Source: Asparagopsis taxiformis (taxonomy: Eukaryota > Rhodophyta > Florideophyceae > Bonnemaisoniales > Bonnemaisoniaceae). Taken from it: a stretch of 57,032 nt of DNA. Location of the stretch: NCBI GenBank assembly GCA_030407315.1, contig JALQPE010000417.1, positions 1-57,032 of the forward strand, given 5' to 3'. The notes beneath the pieces were generated by a model. That model ran no database searches. It was not told the DNA's origin and worked only from the letters and a program-made list of their open reading frames with translations. This document shows positions 22,606-33,865 of the stretch, in pieces (position 1 is the stretch's first letter; each line of letters starts with the position of its first letter). The position numbers were made by a program, and so were the translations under genes.

Positions 22606-23984
22606 ACCTTCAAGAGCTCGAGAAGCATTTCCACTCCGGTATGATGCTTTTCGTCATGCGCAAATTATGAATTGAAGTGATTACTGTTTTGATGGTACCC
22701 CTTCATAGCCGCTTATTCATGACAATGGGGCTTCGTTCTTTTTTAGTGCACCTTACCCCGACAATGACCTGGTATCTGCTACAACAATTAGGAGGGATGA
22801 ATTCCAGTCCTCCATTCTATCTCAGAGAAGGTTGAGAATAAACCGGTCAAGTTGTTGAAAAGCTCCAGATACGATTGTGCTATGATTCCAATCCTTTCCA
22901 GTGCAGTGATGTGATGCACGTGTAGACGCGCAGAGCTTCTTTTTGGCGGATTCTTAATGTACAACCATGAGTATTCGGTAGAAGCGGTATCGTATCGATT
23001 CATGAACAAGATTAGTCGTATTGGAGCTTGATATAGTTTTTGATAGGAACTCAGCTGAAGTCCATGATTTGCACAAATGTGCACCATGTGTATCACATGA
23101 CATTCTCACTATTATGCTTTAGCACGCAGCACCTTCGTAGCAGTTGGTATACATCGTATAGATATATTCTATACATGCCTCCTATGAGTACACATTAATG
23201 TTTAGATGGCTGCACGATTTCGTAGATCTGTCACTGTCGCAAACACCCTGCATGATCCGGACGTCCTCGTTGGCGAGGACGCATGCTTGCAAATTTGAAT
23301 AGCAGATTTTGGGAATTCAGCTGAGATCTGCAAATATGCGTATGATATTCTCACCATTATTCTGCATCATGCTGCATCATGAAGCATCCTCGCCACGGTT
23401 GGTATGTATCGCATAGATAAATAGCATGCATGTATCCTACGTATGCGTGCGACTGTCATTATTAATGGAGATCTCCACAACTGCACACTGACACATGTGT
23501 CAATAGTGCTGTGTATATAACGAAAAATGGATGGAATGAACACTGTGATGACTACTTATTATAGTAAGCAGTCTAGTTCTAGCACTATCCCTTGTGCATG
23601 ATACGGACTTGCCGATTGTTCTATTGATGATCAAGTATACCTACATGTGTGAATAGAAAATCTTCAATCTTTCGGCGATGTTCAGGGGTCACTGACACAC
23701 GAGTACTGCGCACAAACTGTGTCGCTGTCAGTGACCGTGTACAAAATTCATTCATAATAAAATGAAACAGAGCGGGGAATTCATGTGCAAGCCATTCATA
23801 AATAGCCCGTGTTGAGCAATGAAGTCCAGATGTCAACCATTCGAGAATAAATCTCCATAGCGATCGAACACACAATGTGACTGCGTATAGAAGCACACCC
23901 GCACATACGAGATCATGTCCAGCATGAATGGGCATACGTTCAATCATATCCAGAACTATGTATCCTGTTTGACAGCATGCTGTA
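22606..23984. other. Interval between methyltransferase and right TIR
   Basis: About 1.4 kb. From ATG 24166 in the right TIR a minus-strand frame of 181 codons runs into this interval and stops at 23621 (contains GHDLVCAGVLLYAVTLCV and RAIYEWLAHEFPALFHF). It has no family features I know and may be a small gene or chance. The remainder shows nothing recognisable. Confidence 0.35.
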
Positions 23985-25195
23985 ACCTCGTGTATTCGAC
24001 CCACTTGGCTTCTAATAAGGCTGAAAAAGAAGTAAGATGTAGTTCCTCTCCGCTTACGAATTGGAATTATCCATATGAATACTTCGTCATAATAAATAAG
24101 CAGGCGGCTTTTGAACGAATAACCGCAGCTAGATATGAAGCACATACAGTCTAGCACCGCCAACATCAATCGGAGTTTAGAATATTATACAACCGCGTAT
24201 GAAGATCGCAGAATGTGACCAGCGCCGGTATGTTGCAAGCTTGAGTAGAGCAGTTGAGAATTGGATTTACCAATACAGGGTCAAATCGAAAGACTTCCGC
24301 TTACAAAAACTCTTTGTGTCTCTCCTGAGCAGACTATCTGAGAAAGCACCATCACAGGAAGATACACACATATCGCGTTGATGGCGCCTCCACGGTGCAT
24401 ATTTTGGATTAAGTTCCTAATTTCAAAATTCCAGCCCAATGACCCAATAGCTGAGATCTATCTTTGATGTGATATGTGCTTCACACATGTCCATATGTCA
24501 ACGACTGGTATGTATACAAATTCACTGCACAGATGACACGTAAAACACGAGCGTACGCTCAAAGACAACTTTGGAATTTCAAATTCCTGTACAGTACATT
24601 GGACTATGGTTCAATTTGGAATCAATAGTGCACCTGCTTATAAATTAAAGAACATTTCGAGAGCTGCTCGATTGAACAAATATACTGTCAGGAAGTCCGC
24701 TTGTCCGCCTGGCTCTTCTGGAGTTTCAACTAAGCCATTTGGCTAGCTGACAGCTGCCTCATCACAGACGCTTGCTGACCTCTTCAATCTCCAAACAATG
24801 TCAGTGCTTCACGCAAATTAAATGGAGATATTGAATTGCGCATTAATGCAATTCAAATTGGTCCATCTGCACACGCCGATCCCCTCATTAGGTTTTGCTC
24901 CAGCTCACATTCGGATGGACTGCTTTCCACCACGTAAATAGCACCTGCAGCAAGTTCCATCAAAATCAATCTAAAAACTAATGTTATGTTTTATTTGTCC
25001 GTTATACACACTGTGTAACACATGAACCGTAGACATGGTACTCCCAATGATACACTGCAGTGTATGTATGGTATCCATCATTCATTAGTATGATAGCGGA
25101 GTACAGGACTGACACATGGCAAAATATGGCCGTGGAATACTGTGCACATAATTCTGTTCTAAAATAAATATTCTGATTTTGGTGCTCACTGTGTT
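23985..25195 (-). repeat. Right terminal inverted repeat of the nested element
   Basis: Inverted partner of 14218-15428, same 1211-base length, ending GGTGCTCACTGTGTT. Confidence 0.95.
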
Positions 25196-25199
25196 GTCC
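25196..25199. other. Target site duplication GTCC, right
   Basis: Second copy of the 4-bp duplication; the following ATTTCAAGTTAGGC continues the sequence interrupted at 14217. Confidence 0.85.
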
Positions 25200-26117
25200 A
25201 TTTCAAGTTAGGCTAGTGCTGCACATTTGCTCGCATCGCAGCAACTAAGCAAGTGTTGAGAGCACCGAGATGCCATGCAGACAAGAGGGAACCGGCTGCA
25301 AACGGCTTCCCTGGTCGGCAGCTGGATGTCTGGATGTGAATGGCTGCAACCATGGAAATCTTGCTACCGCACGGCGCATACACACTGCAGCAGCACATCA
25401 CTGACGCATGCGAAAGTTGGGTGCTGCAGTGCGTGGTTGTTTGTGTGTTTGTGTCTTTGTGTGTGTATGACGAACCTTGTGGTATCCCTAGGCGTGCACT
25501 GGTACAAAAAGTTTGGACTGCCCCATCGGTCGTACTTTGGCGCATTTACATGCATCGGAGAACGACCAAGGAGGTAGAGCAGCAATCGCTGTTGGCTGAG
25601 CGTCCAAACTGGAGGGCTTGGGGCAATGTTTCTATAGCAGTCATTTATAGGACGCCCACCGTTGATGACTGAGATCCACGGTGGGTTTAGTATTCATGGT
25701 GTTGTCCTGCATTGGCGGACGTCGAAGACGAGTACTTCCAGTGAGCGTCCAAGGTGAACAGCTCAGCAGAGGATTATGATGTGTATGTGAAGGCATGGGT
25801 GAGGCCAGCAGGAACGTTTCTGCAAGATGGGCGTGAGTGGGTAAGTGAGCGGGGAGGGGCCGCTCGGGGCGCTTGGTAGCTTCTGGGGCCGTTGTGGCCA
25901 AATTAGAATCAAGCCTATGTCCGGCGGACGTCCTTAATTGCTTTAATTTTTGGGCTATTCTCAAAAACATGCACATGTGAACATGTTTTTGAGATGGGGG
26001 TGTGCCGTACGGCACTTTCGACCGCCCAAATCGATGTATTTTTGCATTTTTTTCTGACTGAAATTTTAGAATTTCTGGGCTCGCCAGCAATGCAATTGCG
26101 CTGGTCATTCACCGGAC
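25200..26117 (+). repeat. Inner arm repeat Y of element 1
   Basis: Inverted copy of 28747-29677. Includes a GT-rich run near 25440-25470 and ends in the same kind of 56-bp palindrome module as the rest of the arm. The right copy has a short extra segment near 29470. No gene recognised. Confidence 0.85.
25960..26015 (+). repeat. 56-bp double palindrome, copy 3
   Basis: Full unit (CTCAAAAACATG hairpin plus GTGCCGTACGGCAC) in inner arm Y. Confidence 0.9.
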
Positions 26118-28746
26118 GTCCATTTCCATTTCAGATCTACTGGTTGCACTAGGCCTGAAAGTGTTTCTGGATAGGGCCGAATAACGACCTGGGCAGCACG
26201 CACTGCGTAAGATGATCTGTGTTATGCAGACTGCAAGGATTTCTATGGTGATTCTGGCTGGGGAATGTGGTAAGCTTGATTGTTGCGTGGCTTTGTATCT
26301 CCTTGCCTGCCATTTTGCTTGGATATTTACACGAGCGATCAAACCGAAGACGCCGACTCGGCACAACTACCAACTCTCCTAGCTTCGAGTCAGCGCCATC
26401 TAATTGCAACTTGTGACACTCAAGACGAATACGTTGTGCTGATCTCTGCAATGAAAATTGAGTTAGTGCTGCAGTTCTTTTGGTCGATGCCAATATGCAG
26501 GGATACTGTTTACACCTTTTGGGAGTCAAGAAGTTCTCGGATTGCAAATCAAATCAGATCATGGTAGAATATCTGACTTTTCTCTCTTCCCTTCACCACA
26601 TCTGCATCCGGAGCTGAGCCAAGCTGAGCTGGAGGGAACCCGGCCGCTGACCCCTGTCATTCTCATAAAAATCTTTAATGCAATACTATTCGTGTATGGT
26701 AATGTAAGTGCTAATGAAAATGTATACAAGTCTAGAATAAACGTTGCAGTGGTTCTTTGTAGCTATCGATACTTGCTAAAAATCTGTAGCTTTTGCTTCT
26801 CGCATGGACGAGTTGCAGTCTTTGTGTTTGTTTCATTTCTGCCACAAACGAGAGGCAATCAGGGTCTGTGTTCAAATAGAGAATGATTTAATATATGCGC
26901 CCATTGCTGTCGTAGATACTTTTAACAATGGCCAGTACGTTTCTCTCGGCCGCCGCCGGGTACGGTCGGACTGAAAGATCGGGGAGATGTGTGGAGAGTA
27001 GTGTTTGGATAGAGACGAACGTTGCGATGGATGGAATGGTGATGATTTCATGCTGAAGCGATGGGAGATGGATGGATATGGTTGAATGAAATCTAGTATT
27101 CCGAAGGAGGCCTTTTCTCGAGGAAGAGGCATTATATTCTCACAAAGCATGTAGATACTGGTTTCCAGTTTGGTATGCTATTGTAGCTCAATTCACATCT
27201 TATCTACACGTACGTATGGAGAGAGATCCAAGTGTGCGTGGCACAGGTCCAACGGTGAAACAACGCAGTATGAAACTACCACAGATAAGGCGGCGTACAA
27301 AATCCTCGACTCAAGGCAGCTCTCAGGCTTTCGTGAGCACCGACTTCGTTCCACCAAGATGTTGCGGAAATATGTGCTGGTCTAACTTGATACGACCATT
27401 GGACAGTTTTGCTCTCTAAGCAATGAGCGAAAAATCAATGATTGCGCGTGTCGTCGGTACGCTCTTGTAATGTTGGTTCAACCAATAACATCTAACGTTG
27501 AGTTATCCACCCTCCGCCGTGTCGCGTCGTAAATTTGCACAGAAAATTTGTTTCAAATCTTTGCTCCAATTATCAGCTCAAATACGGCATTGATCTCCAG
27601 CTTCATCTGGACAGAAACACCGATCGCTCGATGTCTGTCTCAGATAAACCGCAGTCAAACGCCATGCGGAAAGTTTCATCGCTTCCCGTTGCGACTGAAT
27701 CTGCAAACGCCACACAAAAATTTGCCCTTTCCGCGTCCGGAACGAACGCCGACTACATGTCGTCAGGTTCCTGATCGACTGGATCGATGGAGCTTGCTCT
27801 GCAGGAGAGCAGGACAGACGGTTTGTTATGCCTGGACAATTTCCATACCGATCTCCCTTCTTGAGTGCAAAATTACGAGTCTAGAAATTGACCTGCATCG
27901 GCTGCTGTATCACATCTGTGCTAAGGATTGATGATACCCGTACCGCTGAGAAATTGCAGCTCTGGTAACGTGGGGATGATGTGCTGAACACGCAGAACGC
28001 TGATCCATAACGGGACTGCTTCATAGGCATAGTACGGAATGTATTGAGACAGCCCAAGCGAATTCAGGAGGGAGCACCAGGGCAGTGCGCGGTGACTCAG
28101 CAGATACCAGTGGTGAGTGGTCTAAATGGGGCTACACACGAGTTTGTCAATGAACAGTCTAGTTTAGTTTGGAAATGTTTCGGATGGATGGTATGTTGTA
28201 AATGTCGACAGATTTGAGGAAGCGATAGAAGCAATCAGCACCGTGTAGTTGCATCAAGGCTTTAGTGGCCATTGCTAGAGAACTTTCTCCAATGCCCTTA
28301 TTGCAGGATGGGCAGAAAACCCGGCCGGCTTCGAGATTGAAGAATTCATTGCGCAGATTGAATGAATGCAATTGACGTAGAATGCAGAAGTATACAATGG
28401 TATCGTTTTGCAGGGTGACGTAGGGGAAACATGTTGGGCTTGTTGGAAATGCTGAGAGCGATGATGAGATCCAGTCGTTTCCGTCGTAGATGGCAGTGCT
28501 TATTTTCTGCACGGCTAGCTTGTCTGCTGGGCGACTGGGCGGTATTGGCGTACGATGAAGCGGGACTGGTGGTGTTTAAATGACATTTTTTGTTTGAAGA
28601 TGGATGTATGTGTGCGACTAGAATGTAGTAAGAGCATGAAAATGTTTATGTTTGATGGGCGTCGCATGTTGGGGGACTTTATGTCGTGTGGGGCAATAAT
28701 GTCTCAGGTATTTGAAGCAGACAGCAATCGCTTGAGCGCATATAGA
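26118..28746. other. Core of element 1 between the inverted arms
   Basis: About 2.6 kb not found inverted elsewhere. It includes segment B (27201-28030). A minus-strand frame at 28512-28159 without an ATG edge encodes VFCPSCNKGIGESSLAMATK, a CxxC-bearing stretch that might be an exon remnant. No transposase motif was recognised, so element 1 looks non-autonomous or gutted. Confidence 0.5.
27201..28030 (+). repeat. Segment B, copy 1 (830 bp)
   Basis: Starts TATCTACACGTACG and ends TTCATAGGCAT. Nearly identical, same length and orientation, to 33866-34695. Short open frames within it (27216-27419, 27535-27774) are also kept in copy 2 but match no family I know. Confidence 0.9.
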
Positions 28747-29677
28747 CGTCCGGTGAATGACCAGCGCAATTGCATTGCTGGCGAGCCCAGAAATTCTAAA
28801 ATTTCAGTCAGAAAAAAAATGCAAAAATACATCGATTTGGGCGGTCGAAAGTGCCGTACGGCACACCCCCATCTCAAAAACATGTTCACATGTGCATGTT
28901 TTTGAGAATAGCCCAAAAAATAAAGCAATTCAGGACGTCCGCCGGACATAGGCTTGATTCTAATTTGGCCACAACGGCCCCAGAAGCTACCAAGCGCCCC
29001 GAGCGGCCCCTCCCCGCTCACTTACCCACTCACGCCCATCTTGCAGAAACGTTCCTGCTGGCCTCATCCATGCCTTCACATCCACATCATAATCCTCTGC
29101 TGAGCTGTTCACCTTGGACGCTCACTGGAAGTACTCGTCTTCGACGTCCGCCAATGCAGGACAACACCATGAATACTAAACCCACCGTGGATCTCAGTCA
29201 TCAACGGTGGGCGTCCTATAAATGACTGCTATAGAAACATTGCCCCAAGCCCTCCAGTTTGGACGCTCAGCCAACAGCGATTGCTGCTCTACCTCCTTGG
29301 TCGTTCTCCGATGCATGTAAATGCGCCAAAGTACGACCGATGGGGCAGTCCAAACTTTTTGTACCAGTGCACGCCTAGGGATACCACAAGGTTCGTCATA
29401 CACACACAAAGACACAAACACACAAACAACCACGCACTGCAGCACCCAACTTTCGCATGCGTCAGTGATGTCACATCACGGTGCTGCTGCAGTATGTATG
29501 CGCTGTGCGGTAGCAAGATTTCCATGCTTGCAGCCATTCACATCCAGACATCCAGCCGCCGACCAGGGAAGCCGTTTGCAGCCGATTCCCCCTTGTCTGC
29601 ATGGCATCTCGGTGCTGTCAACACTTGCTTAGTTGCTGCGATGCGAGCAAATGTGCAGCACTAGCCTAACTTGAAAT
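28747..29677 (-). repeat. Inner arm repeat Y', inverted partner
   Basis: Inverted copy of 25200-26117. Here it runs uninterrupted into 29678-30745, showing what the left arm looked like before the nested element inserted. Confidence 0.85.
28851..28906 (-). repeat. 56-bp double palindrome, copy 4
   Basis: Full unit in reverse orientation, in inner arm Y'. Confidence 0.9.
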
Positions 29678-29681
29678 GGAC
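29678..29681. other. Preserved empty target site of the nested element
   Basis: GGAC (GTCC on the other strand) inside AAATGGACGTCCAG, flanked on one side by the sequence found right of the nested element and on the other by that found left of it. It fixes the insertion point and the 4-bp duplication. Confidence 0.85.
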
Positions 29682-29904
29682 GTCCAGTGGAAGTCCGGCT
29701 CGGTTACATTGTTGGTCAGCCCTGAAATTCTAAAATGTTGGGCTGAGAAATAGCTGCAAAACTGTATCCATGTGCAATACTCGACCAACCTGAAATGGAC
29801 GTCCGGTGAATGTCCAGCTCAATTGCATTGCTGGCGAGCCCAGAAATTCTAAAATTTTGGGCAGAAAAAAATTGTGAAAAATCATCGATTTGGGCGGGTC
29901 GATT

Positions 29905-29960
29905 GTGCCGTACGGCAGACCCCCATCTCAAAAACATGTTCACATGTGCATGTTTTTGAG
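29905..29960 (-). repeat. 56-bp double palindrome, copy 5
   Basis: Reverse orientation, carrying the TCTGCCG variant seen in copies 1 and 6. Confidence 0.9.
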
Positions 29961-30404
29961 AATGGCTCAAAATTCAATTCAAATCAAGGTGTCTAATCTG
30001 ACCACAACGGCCCCAGAAGAAGCCATCCGACGCCCCGAGCGGGGCCATCGCTGGCTTCTGTAAGCACCAACTGTAAGCAAAGCCACATCTCACGAAGGAT
30101 CGATTCCAGGCTCAGGCTCTATACGCCAGGACGAAGTTTTGGTCCTTGTTTCGACATGCTCCCACCCCACTTTCTCACGACAAACACTGCTCATCCATCA
30201 TGCTGCACATGCTACGTGCACTTCGTATGAGCAGTGGGCCCGCCTGCGTGGTTGCTGTAATGCGTAGATGTGAGCAGCATACGAACAACCCAGAATGGAC
30301 GTCCGGTGGATGTCCGGCTCAATTGCATTGCTGGCGAGCCCAGAAATTCTAAAATTTCGGGCAGAAAAAAATTGTGAAATTATATCGATTTGGGCGGGTC
30401 GATT

Positions 30405-30460
30405 GTGCCGTACGGCAGACCCCCATCTCAAAAACATGTTCACATGTGCATGTTTTTGAG
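30405..30460 (-). repeat. 56-bp double palindrome, copy 6
   Basis: Reverse orientation, 500 bases from copy 5, with the TCTGCCG variant. Confidence 0.9.
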
Positions 30461-31599
30461 AATAGCCCAAATTTCAATTCAAATCAAGGTGTCTAATTTG
30501 GCCACAACGGCCCCAGGAACCGGCTGCCGCCCCGACCGGGGTCATCACTGGCTTCTGTAAGCACCAACTGTAAGCCAAAATCGCGTCTTACGAAGGGTCG
30601 ATTTCAGGCTCAACACGTCAGGGACAGGTCTTGGTCCTTGTTTCATCATGGTCCCGCCCTACTCTCTCACGATCAACCTGAAATGGACGTCCGGTGGATG
30701 TCCAGCTCGATTGCATTGCTGGCCAGCCCAGAAATTCTAAAATTTCCAAAAAATCAATTTGGTGGCTCAGCATCTTCTGTGCAGAAAACTCTCGCACTCA
30801 TTTCTGATATACGTTTTGACGTGTTTTTTACTTTTAAGCATCAGGAAAGGCGTTACGGAGAATTGGGACTACGCCACTTGTGAGCCGCGTCGTCTGAGAT
30901 AGCGAGTAGAGTTTGTTGTATAGTATTTATATTGTATTCCAAATGTGCGTTCGAGACCTCGTTTGTAATGTTCTCGTGGTTTTGTGGGTATCAGTTTTGT
31001 GCTCACTTCTGGCAGCCCAATGGTGGAATGTGCCTGAGCGATCAATCATCACCGCTAGGTCACACATTTTGCTGGCAACGTGCGCTTGGAAGGACGAATG
31101 ACCGCCGTGGGAGATGGATTTTCAATTAATTCATTTGAAATAATAAAATTATATTAACTGCGAACTTCATGGAATAAGTTTGTGCTTTACAGTGGATATT
31201 ACAGGGATCATTTAAGGGAAGCAAATGGATTGTGATATATATGATTATATCATTCCGATGTTCTCGATCCGGATCTCATCATTCGGGAGTTCAGAGACCA
31301 TGGCTTGGGCCATTATTAATCTCAATACCGGCGATGATATGGAGTATGCACAGCAGGACTTAAGCTGACGTTGAAAGCTGTCCAGTCGACGCCGCAGGTT
31401 AACCTGTGGAATTCCACTTCTCCGCCGTCACTGGCTGAGGTTCTTTGGTCGTGTTTCCTTTGTTTGGTGTAGAGGATAGAACGACGGTGAGTATGCCAGT
31501 CTGGAGAGTATGCAGCGAGGGAAGCGTGTGTTTTGAGTCGTACTGTTGTCGTTGATGCGATATTGATTCATTAGAAGCTTCGTGAGTCATGGTTTGCAT

Positions 31600-33046
31600 G
31601 TTGTGAACCATGGGAGGCAGGTAAGTAAGTGAGTCTCGCGGGTGTGCAATAAGGGATGCATGGGTTTTTAGTCTGACTGTTCTGGTTCATTTTGATGTTG
31701 TATAGGTGGTGCAGGAATAGTGATGAAGTAAGGTAAGTTTCATTGAGCTGAAAGACGGGTTTCGCGATGAAATGGAATGCTGACTACATTTTTTCGTTGC
31801 ACGATTTGTGAATTATTGGTTGTATTGTTTGTATGATGCAACGAGATGAAGAGGTTAAGTGCGTCCTGAGGGTATGAAGCGAGGGAAGTGTTTGTTTTAA
31901 ATTTGACTGTCGTCTTTTATGCAATATTTATTTATTGGGAGCTTAGTGAGTCATGGTGCATATTTGCTGAAGGGTGGAAGGGAGGTAGGCGAGCATTTGA
32001 GGGGTGCAGTGAGTGGAATGTGGGTTTTGAGTCTGACTGCTGTGGTTGATGTTGATTTTGTGTAGGTGATTCTGGAATGGTGATGACGGAAGGTAAGTTA
32101 CATTGAGCGCCTAGTTAAGTTGCGCGAAGATATGGAATGCTGACTACATTTTTTGTACAATTTTTGACTTATGGTTTCTATTGTGTGCAGGATACAACGA
32201 GGGTAAGTGAGTTCTGAGGGTATGCAGCGAGGGAAGCATGGGTTTTCAGTCCGACTGTTGTTGTTGATTTCGATTTTTTGTAGGTGATGCAGGAATGGTG
32301 ATGACGGAAGGTAAGTTGCATTTAGCGCGCAGTCCGGTGGTGCGAAGATGCGGAATGTTGACTTCATTTGTTGGTTGTGAGATTTTCGACTTTTGGTCTG
32401 TATTGTGTGTAGAATGAAACGAGAGTAAGTGAGTTCTGAGGGTATGCATCGAGAGAAGTGTTTGTTTCGAATCTGACTATTGCAGTTAATGCGATATTTA
32501 TTCATTGGAAGCTTATCCAGTCATGGTGCGTATTGTGTCGAGCGAAGGAAAGTGCGGAAGTTTTGAGAGTATGCTGAGAGGGACATGTGGGTTTTGAGTC
32601 CGACTGTTGTTGTTGATTTCGATTTTATGCAGGTGATGCTGGAATGGTGATGACAGAAGGTAAGTTTCATTGAGCGCCAAGACTTGTTTTGCGAAGATAT
32701 GGACTGCTGACTTTGATTATTCATTGCAAGGTTTTTGCATCATGGTTTGTATTGTGTGTAGGATGGATAAGAGGTAAGTAAGGGATTTTCTAAGATATCT
32801 GGCGTGGTAAGCGTCGCTTTTGAATCTGACTGTTGGGGTTGATGTTGTGTATGTGATGCAGGAGTGGTGAAGCAGGAACGGCAGGACTCAAGGAGAGTGA
32901 AGAAGGGATCTAGGAAGATGGGGAATGAAGCTGTGAGGTGTTTCTGGTATGTGTATATTTTCGGGCGTACGATAGAAGTGAGAGTGGGTTTCAAGTCGTG
33001 TAAGATTTTGCTGACCATGTTCGTGTTTCATGTCTTGATGATTTAA
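31600..33046 (+). repeat. Alternating micro-exon-like array (possible spliced gene)
   Basis: Two segment types alternate with a period of about 230 bases. One is 27 nt (32066-32092, 32284-32310, 32633-32659), the other 12 nt (32191-32202, 32413-32424, 32762-32773). Most are preceded by TAG/CAG after a T/G-rich stretch and followed by GTAAGT. Joined, they give an open repeated frame of the type GDAGMVMTEGWIR; differences between 27-nt copies are GCA/GCT/TCT and ACG/ACA. After a CAG at about 32861 the same frame runs on to a stop at 33046 with a basic end (KQERQDSRRVKKGSRKMGN). Some units are damaged (a stop near 31728, another at 32414). Either a micro-exon gene or a tandem repeat with chance splice signals. 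Confidence 0.4.
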
Positions 33047-33221
33047 TGGGCTGGGGTGGTGTCGAGGAAAGCGGGGATGGAATTGGGAAGGAGCAGATTT
33101 TTTGTAATCTAGGTCGTGAGGGTTCTTGAAGTATGTGCGGATGGTGGTGCATGGCGTTCGGATGGTAGGGAGAACGCGATAGTGAGGGAGATGGGTGATC
33201 GACGGTATGCTGACAGGTATT

Positions 33222-33356
33222 TTGTATTCTGGCTGGATACGTATTCCATATTCTAGCTGGATACATATTCCGTATCCTGGCTGGATACGTATTTCCTATT
33301 CTAACCGGGTATTTATTTCCTATTCTGACCAGATATGTATTTCCTATTCTAGAGAG
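33222..33356 (+). repeat. 24-bp tandem array, copy 1
   Basis: Five to six diverged units of the type ATTCTGGCTGGATACGTATT. Equivalent array at 55423-55555. Confidence 0.8.
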
Positions 33357-33477
33357 ACGTATTGTATACCAGCAGTTTCGTAAATGAGAGAATAAAATAC
33401 GGTCCGATATGGTCCCTCAATTTACCATCCGCTGTAATTTCTTCCCTCCCGGTTTTTGCTGATATATTGTATACTGA

Positions 33478-33735
33478 ATGTCGGGTCCTAGGATCCCGCC
33501 AAACGTACTAGAGAAACTGGATGTCGGGTCCTAGTACTCCGCCGAACGTACTAGAGAAAGTGGATGTCGGGTCCTAGTATTCCGCCGAACGTACTAGAGA
33601 AAGTGGATGTCGGGTCCTAGGATCCCGCTGAATGTACTAGAGAAATTGGATGTCGGGTCCTAGTATTCCGCCGAACGTACTAGAGAAAGTGGATGTCGGG
33701 TCCTAGTATTCCGCCGAACGTACTAGAGAAAGTGG
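33478..33735 (+). repeat. 43-bp tandem array, six units
   Basis: Six units of exactly 43 bases, each ATGTCGGGTCCTAG... then CGTACTAGAGAAA. Units 1 and 4 share GGATCCCGC where the others have ATTCCGCCG or ACTCCGCCG. The equivalent place in element 2 (about 55690-55735) keeps only one degraded unit. Confidence 0.95.
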
Positions 33736-33865
33736 ACGTCCGCATCCAAAAAATTTTTATTTTTTTTCGGACGCGGACGTTCATTTGTTCTAGTAAATCT
33801 CGGGGCCGACTAGGACCCGTACTAGAGAGACTGGACGTCCGCGTCCACTTCCGAAAACACAGACG

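Larger units (their letters stand above)
14218..25195. mobile_element. Nested 10,978-bp element with DUF7869 transposase, ParB-like protein and DNA methyltransferase
   Basis: Bounded by 1211-bp terminal inverted repeats that start AACACAGTGAGCACC and by 4-bp GTCC duplications. The TIRs have equal length and matched at every stretch I compared, which points to a recent insertion. It sits in the left arm of element 1; the matching right arm keeps the empty site. Three genes: transposase (-), ParB-like (+), methyltransferase (+). The element is therefore probably autonomous, with two extra DNA-modification genes as cargo. I do not know a named transposon family with this exact content. Confidence 0.9.
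29682..30790 (-). repeat. Module repeat of element 1 right arm
   Basis: Inverted counterpart of 13055-14217, with two ~500-bp modules, followed by sequence matching the inverted inner end of arm A. Confidence 0.8.
11445..33865. mobile_element. Element 1: ~22.4 kb DNA element with long related arms
   Basis: Left end CGTCTGTGTTCTCGGAA (11445 on) and right end ...TTCCGAAAACACAGACG (to 33865) are inverted copies; the next bases, GTGGACGCGGACGTCCA-like, also match inverted. The arms are related over kilobases: sequence around 12900-13085 reappears inverted at 30745-30925, 13085-14217 at 29678-30745, and 25200-26117 at 28747-29677. A 10,978-bp element is nested in the left arm; without it element 1 would be about 11.4 kb. 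The core between the innermost arms is about 2.6 kb and holds no recognisable transposase. Probably a non-autonomous relative of element 2, with which it shares ends and arms. No target duplication is visible at its borders. Confidence 0.65.
30791..33865 (+). repeat. Right-arm repeat C, copy 1
   Basis: About 3 kb, similar over most of its length to 53480-55867. Its first 130 bases match the inverted inner end of arm A and its last ~35 bases match the inverted terminus of A. In between are a splice-site-like tandem array (31600-33046), a 24-bp array and a 43-bp array, described separately. Confidence 0.8.

Noticed and set aside
25430..25475. GT-rich run as a telomere-like repeat
   Set aside because: It is a short irregular TGTGTTTGTGTC stretch without a constant unit and lies inside an arm repeat.
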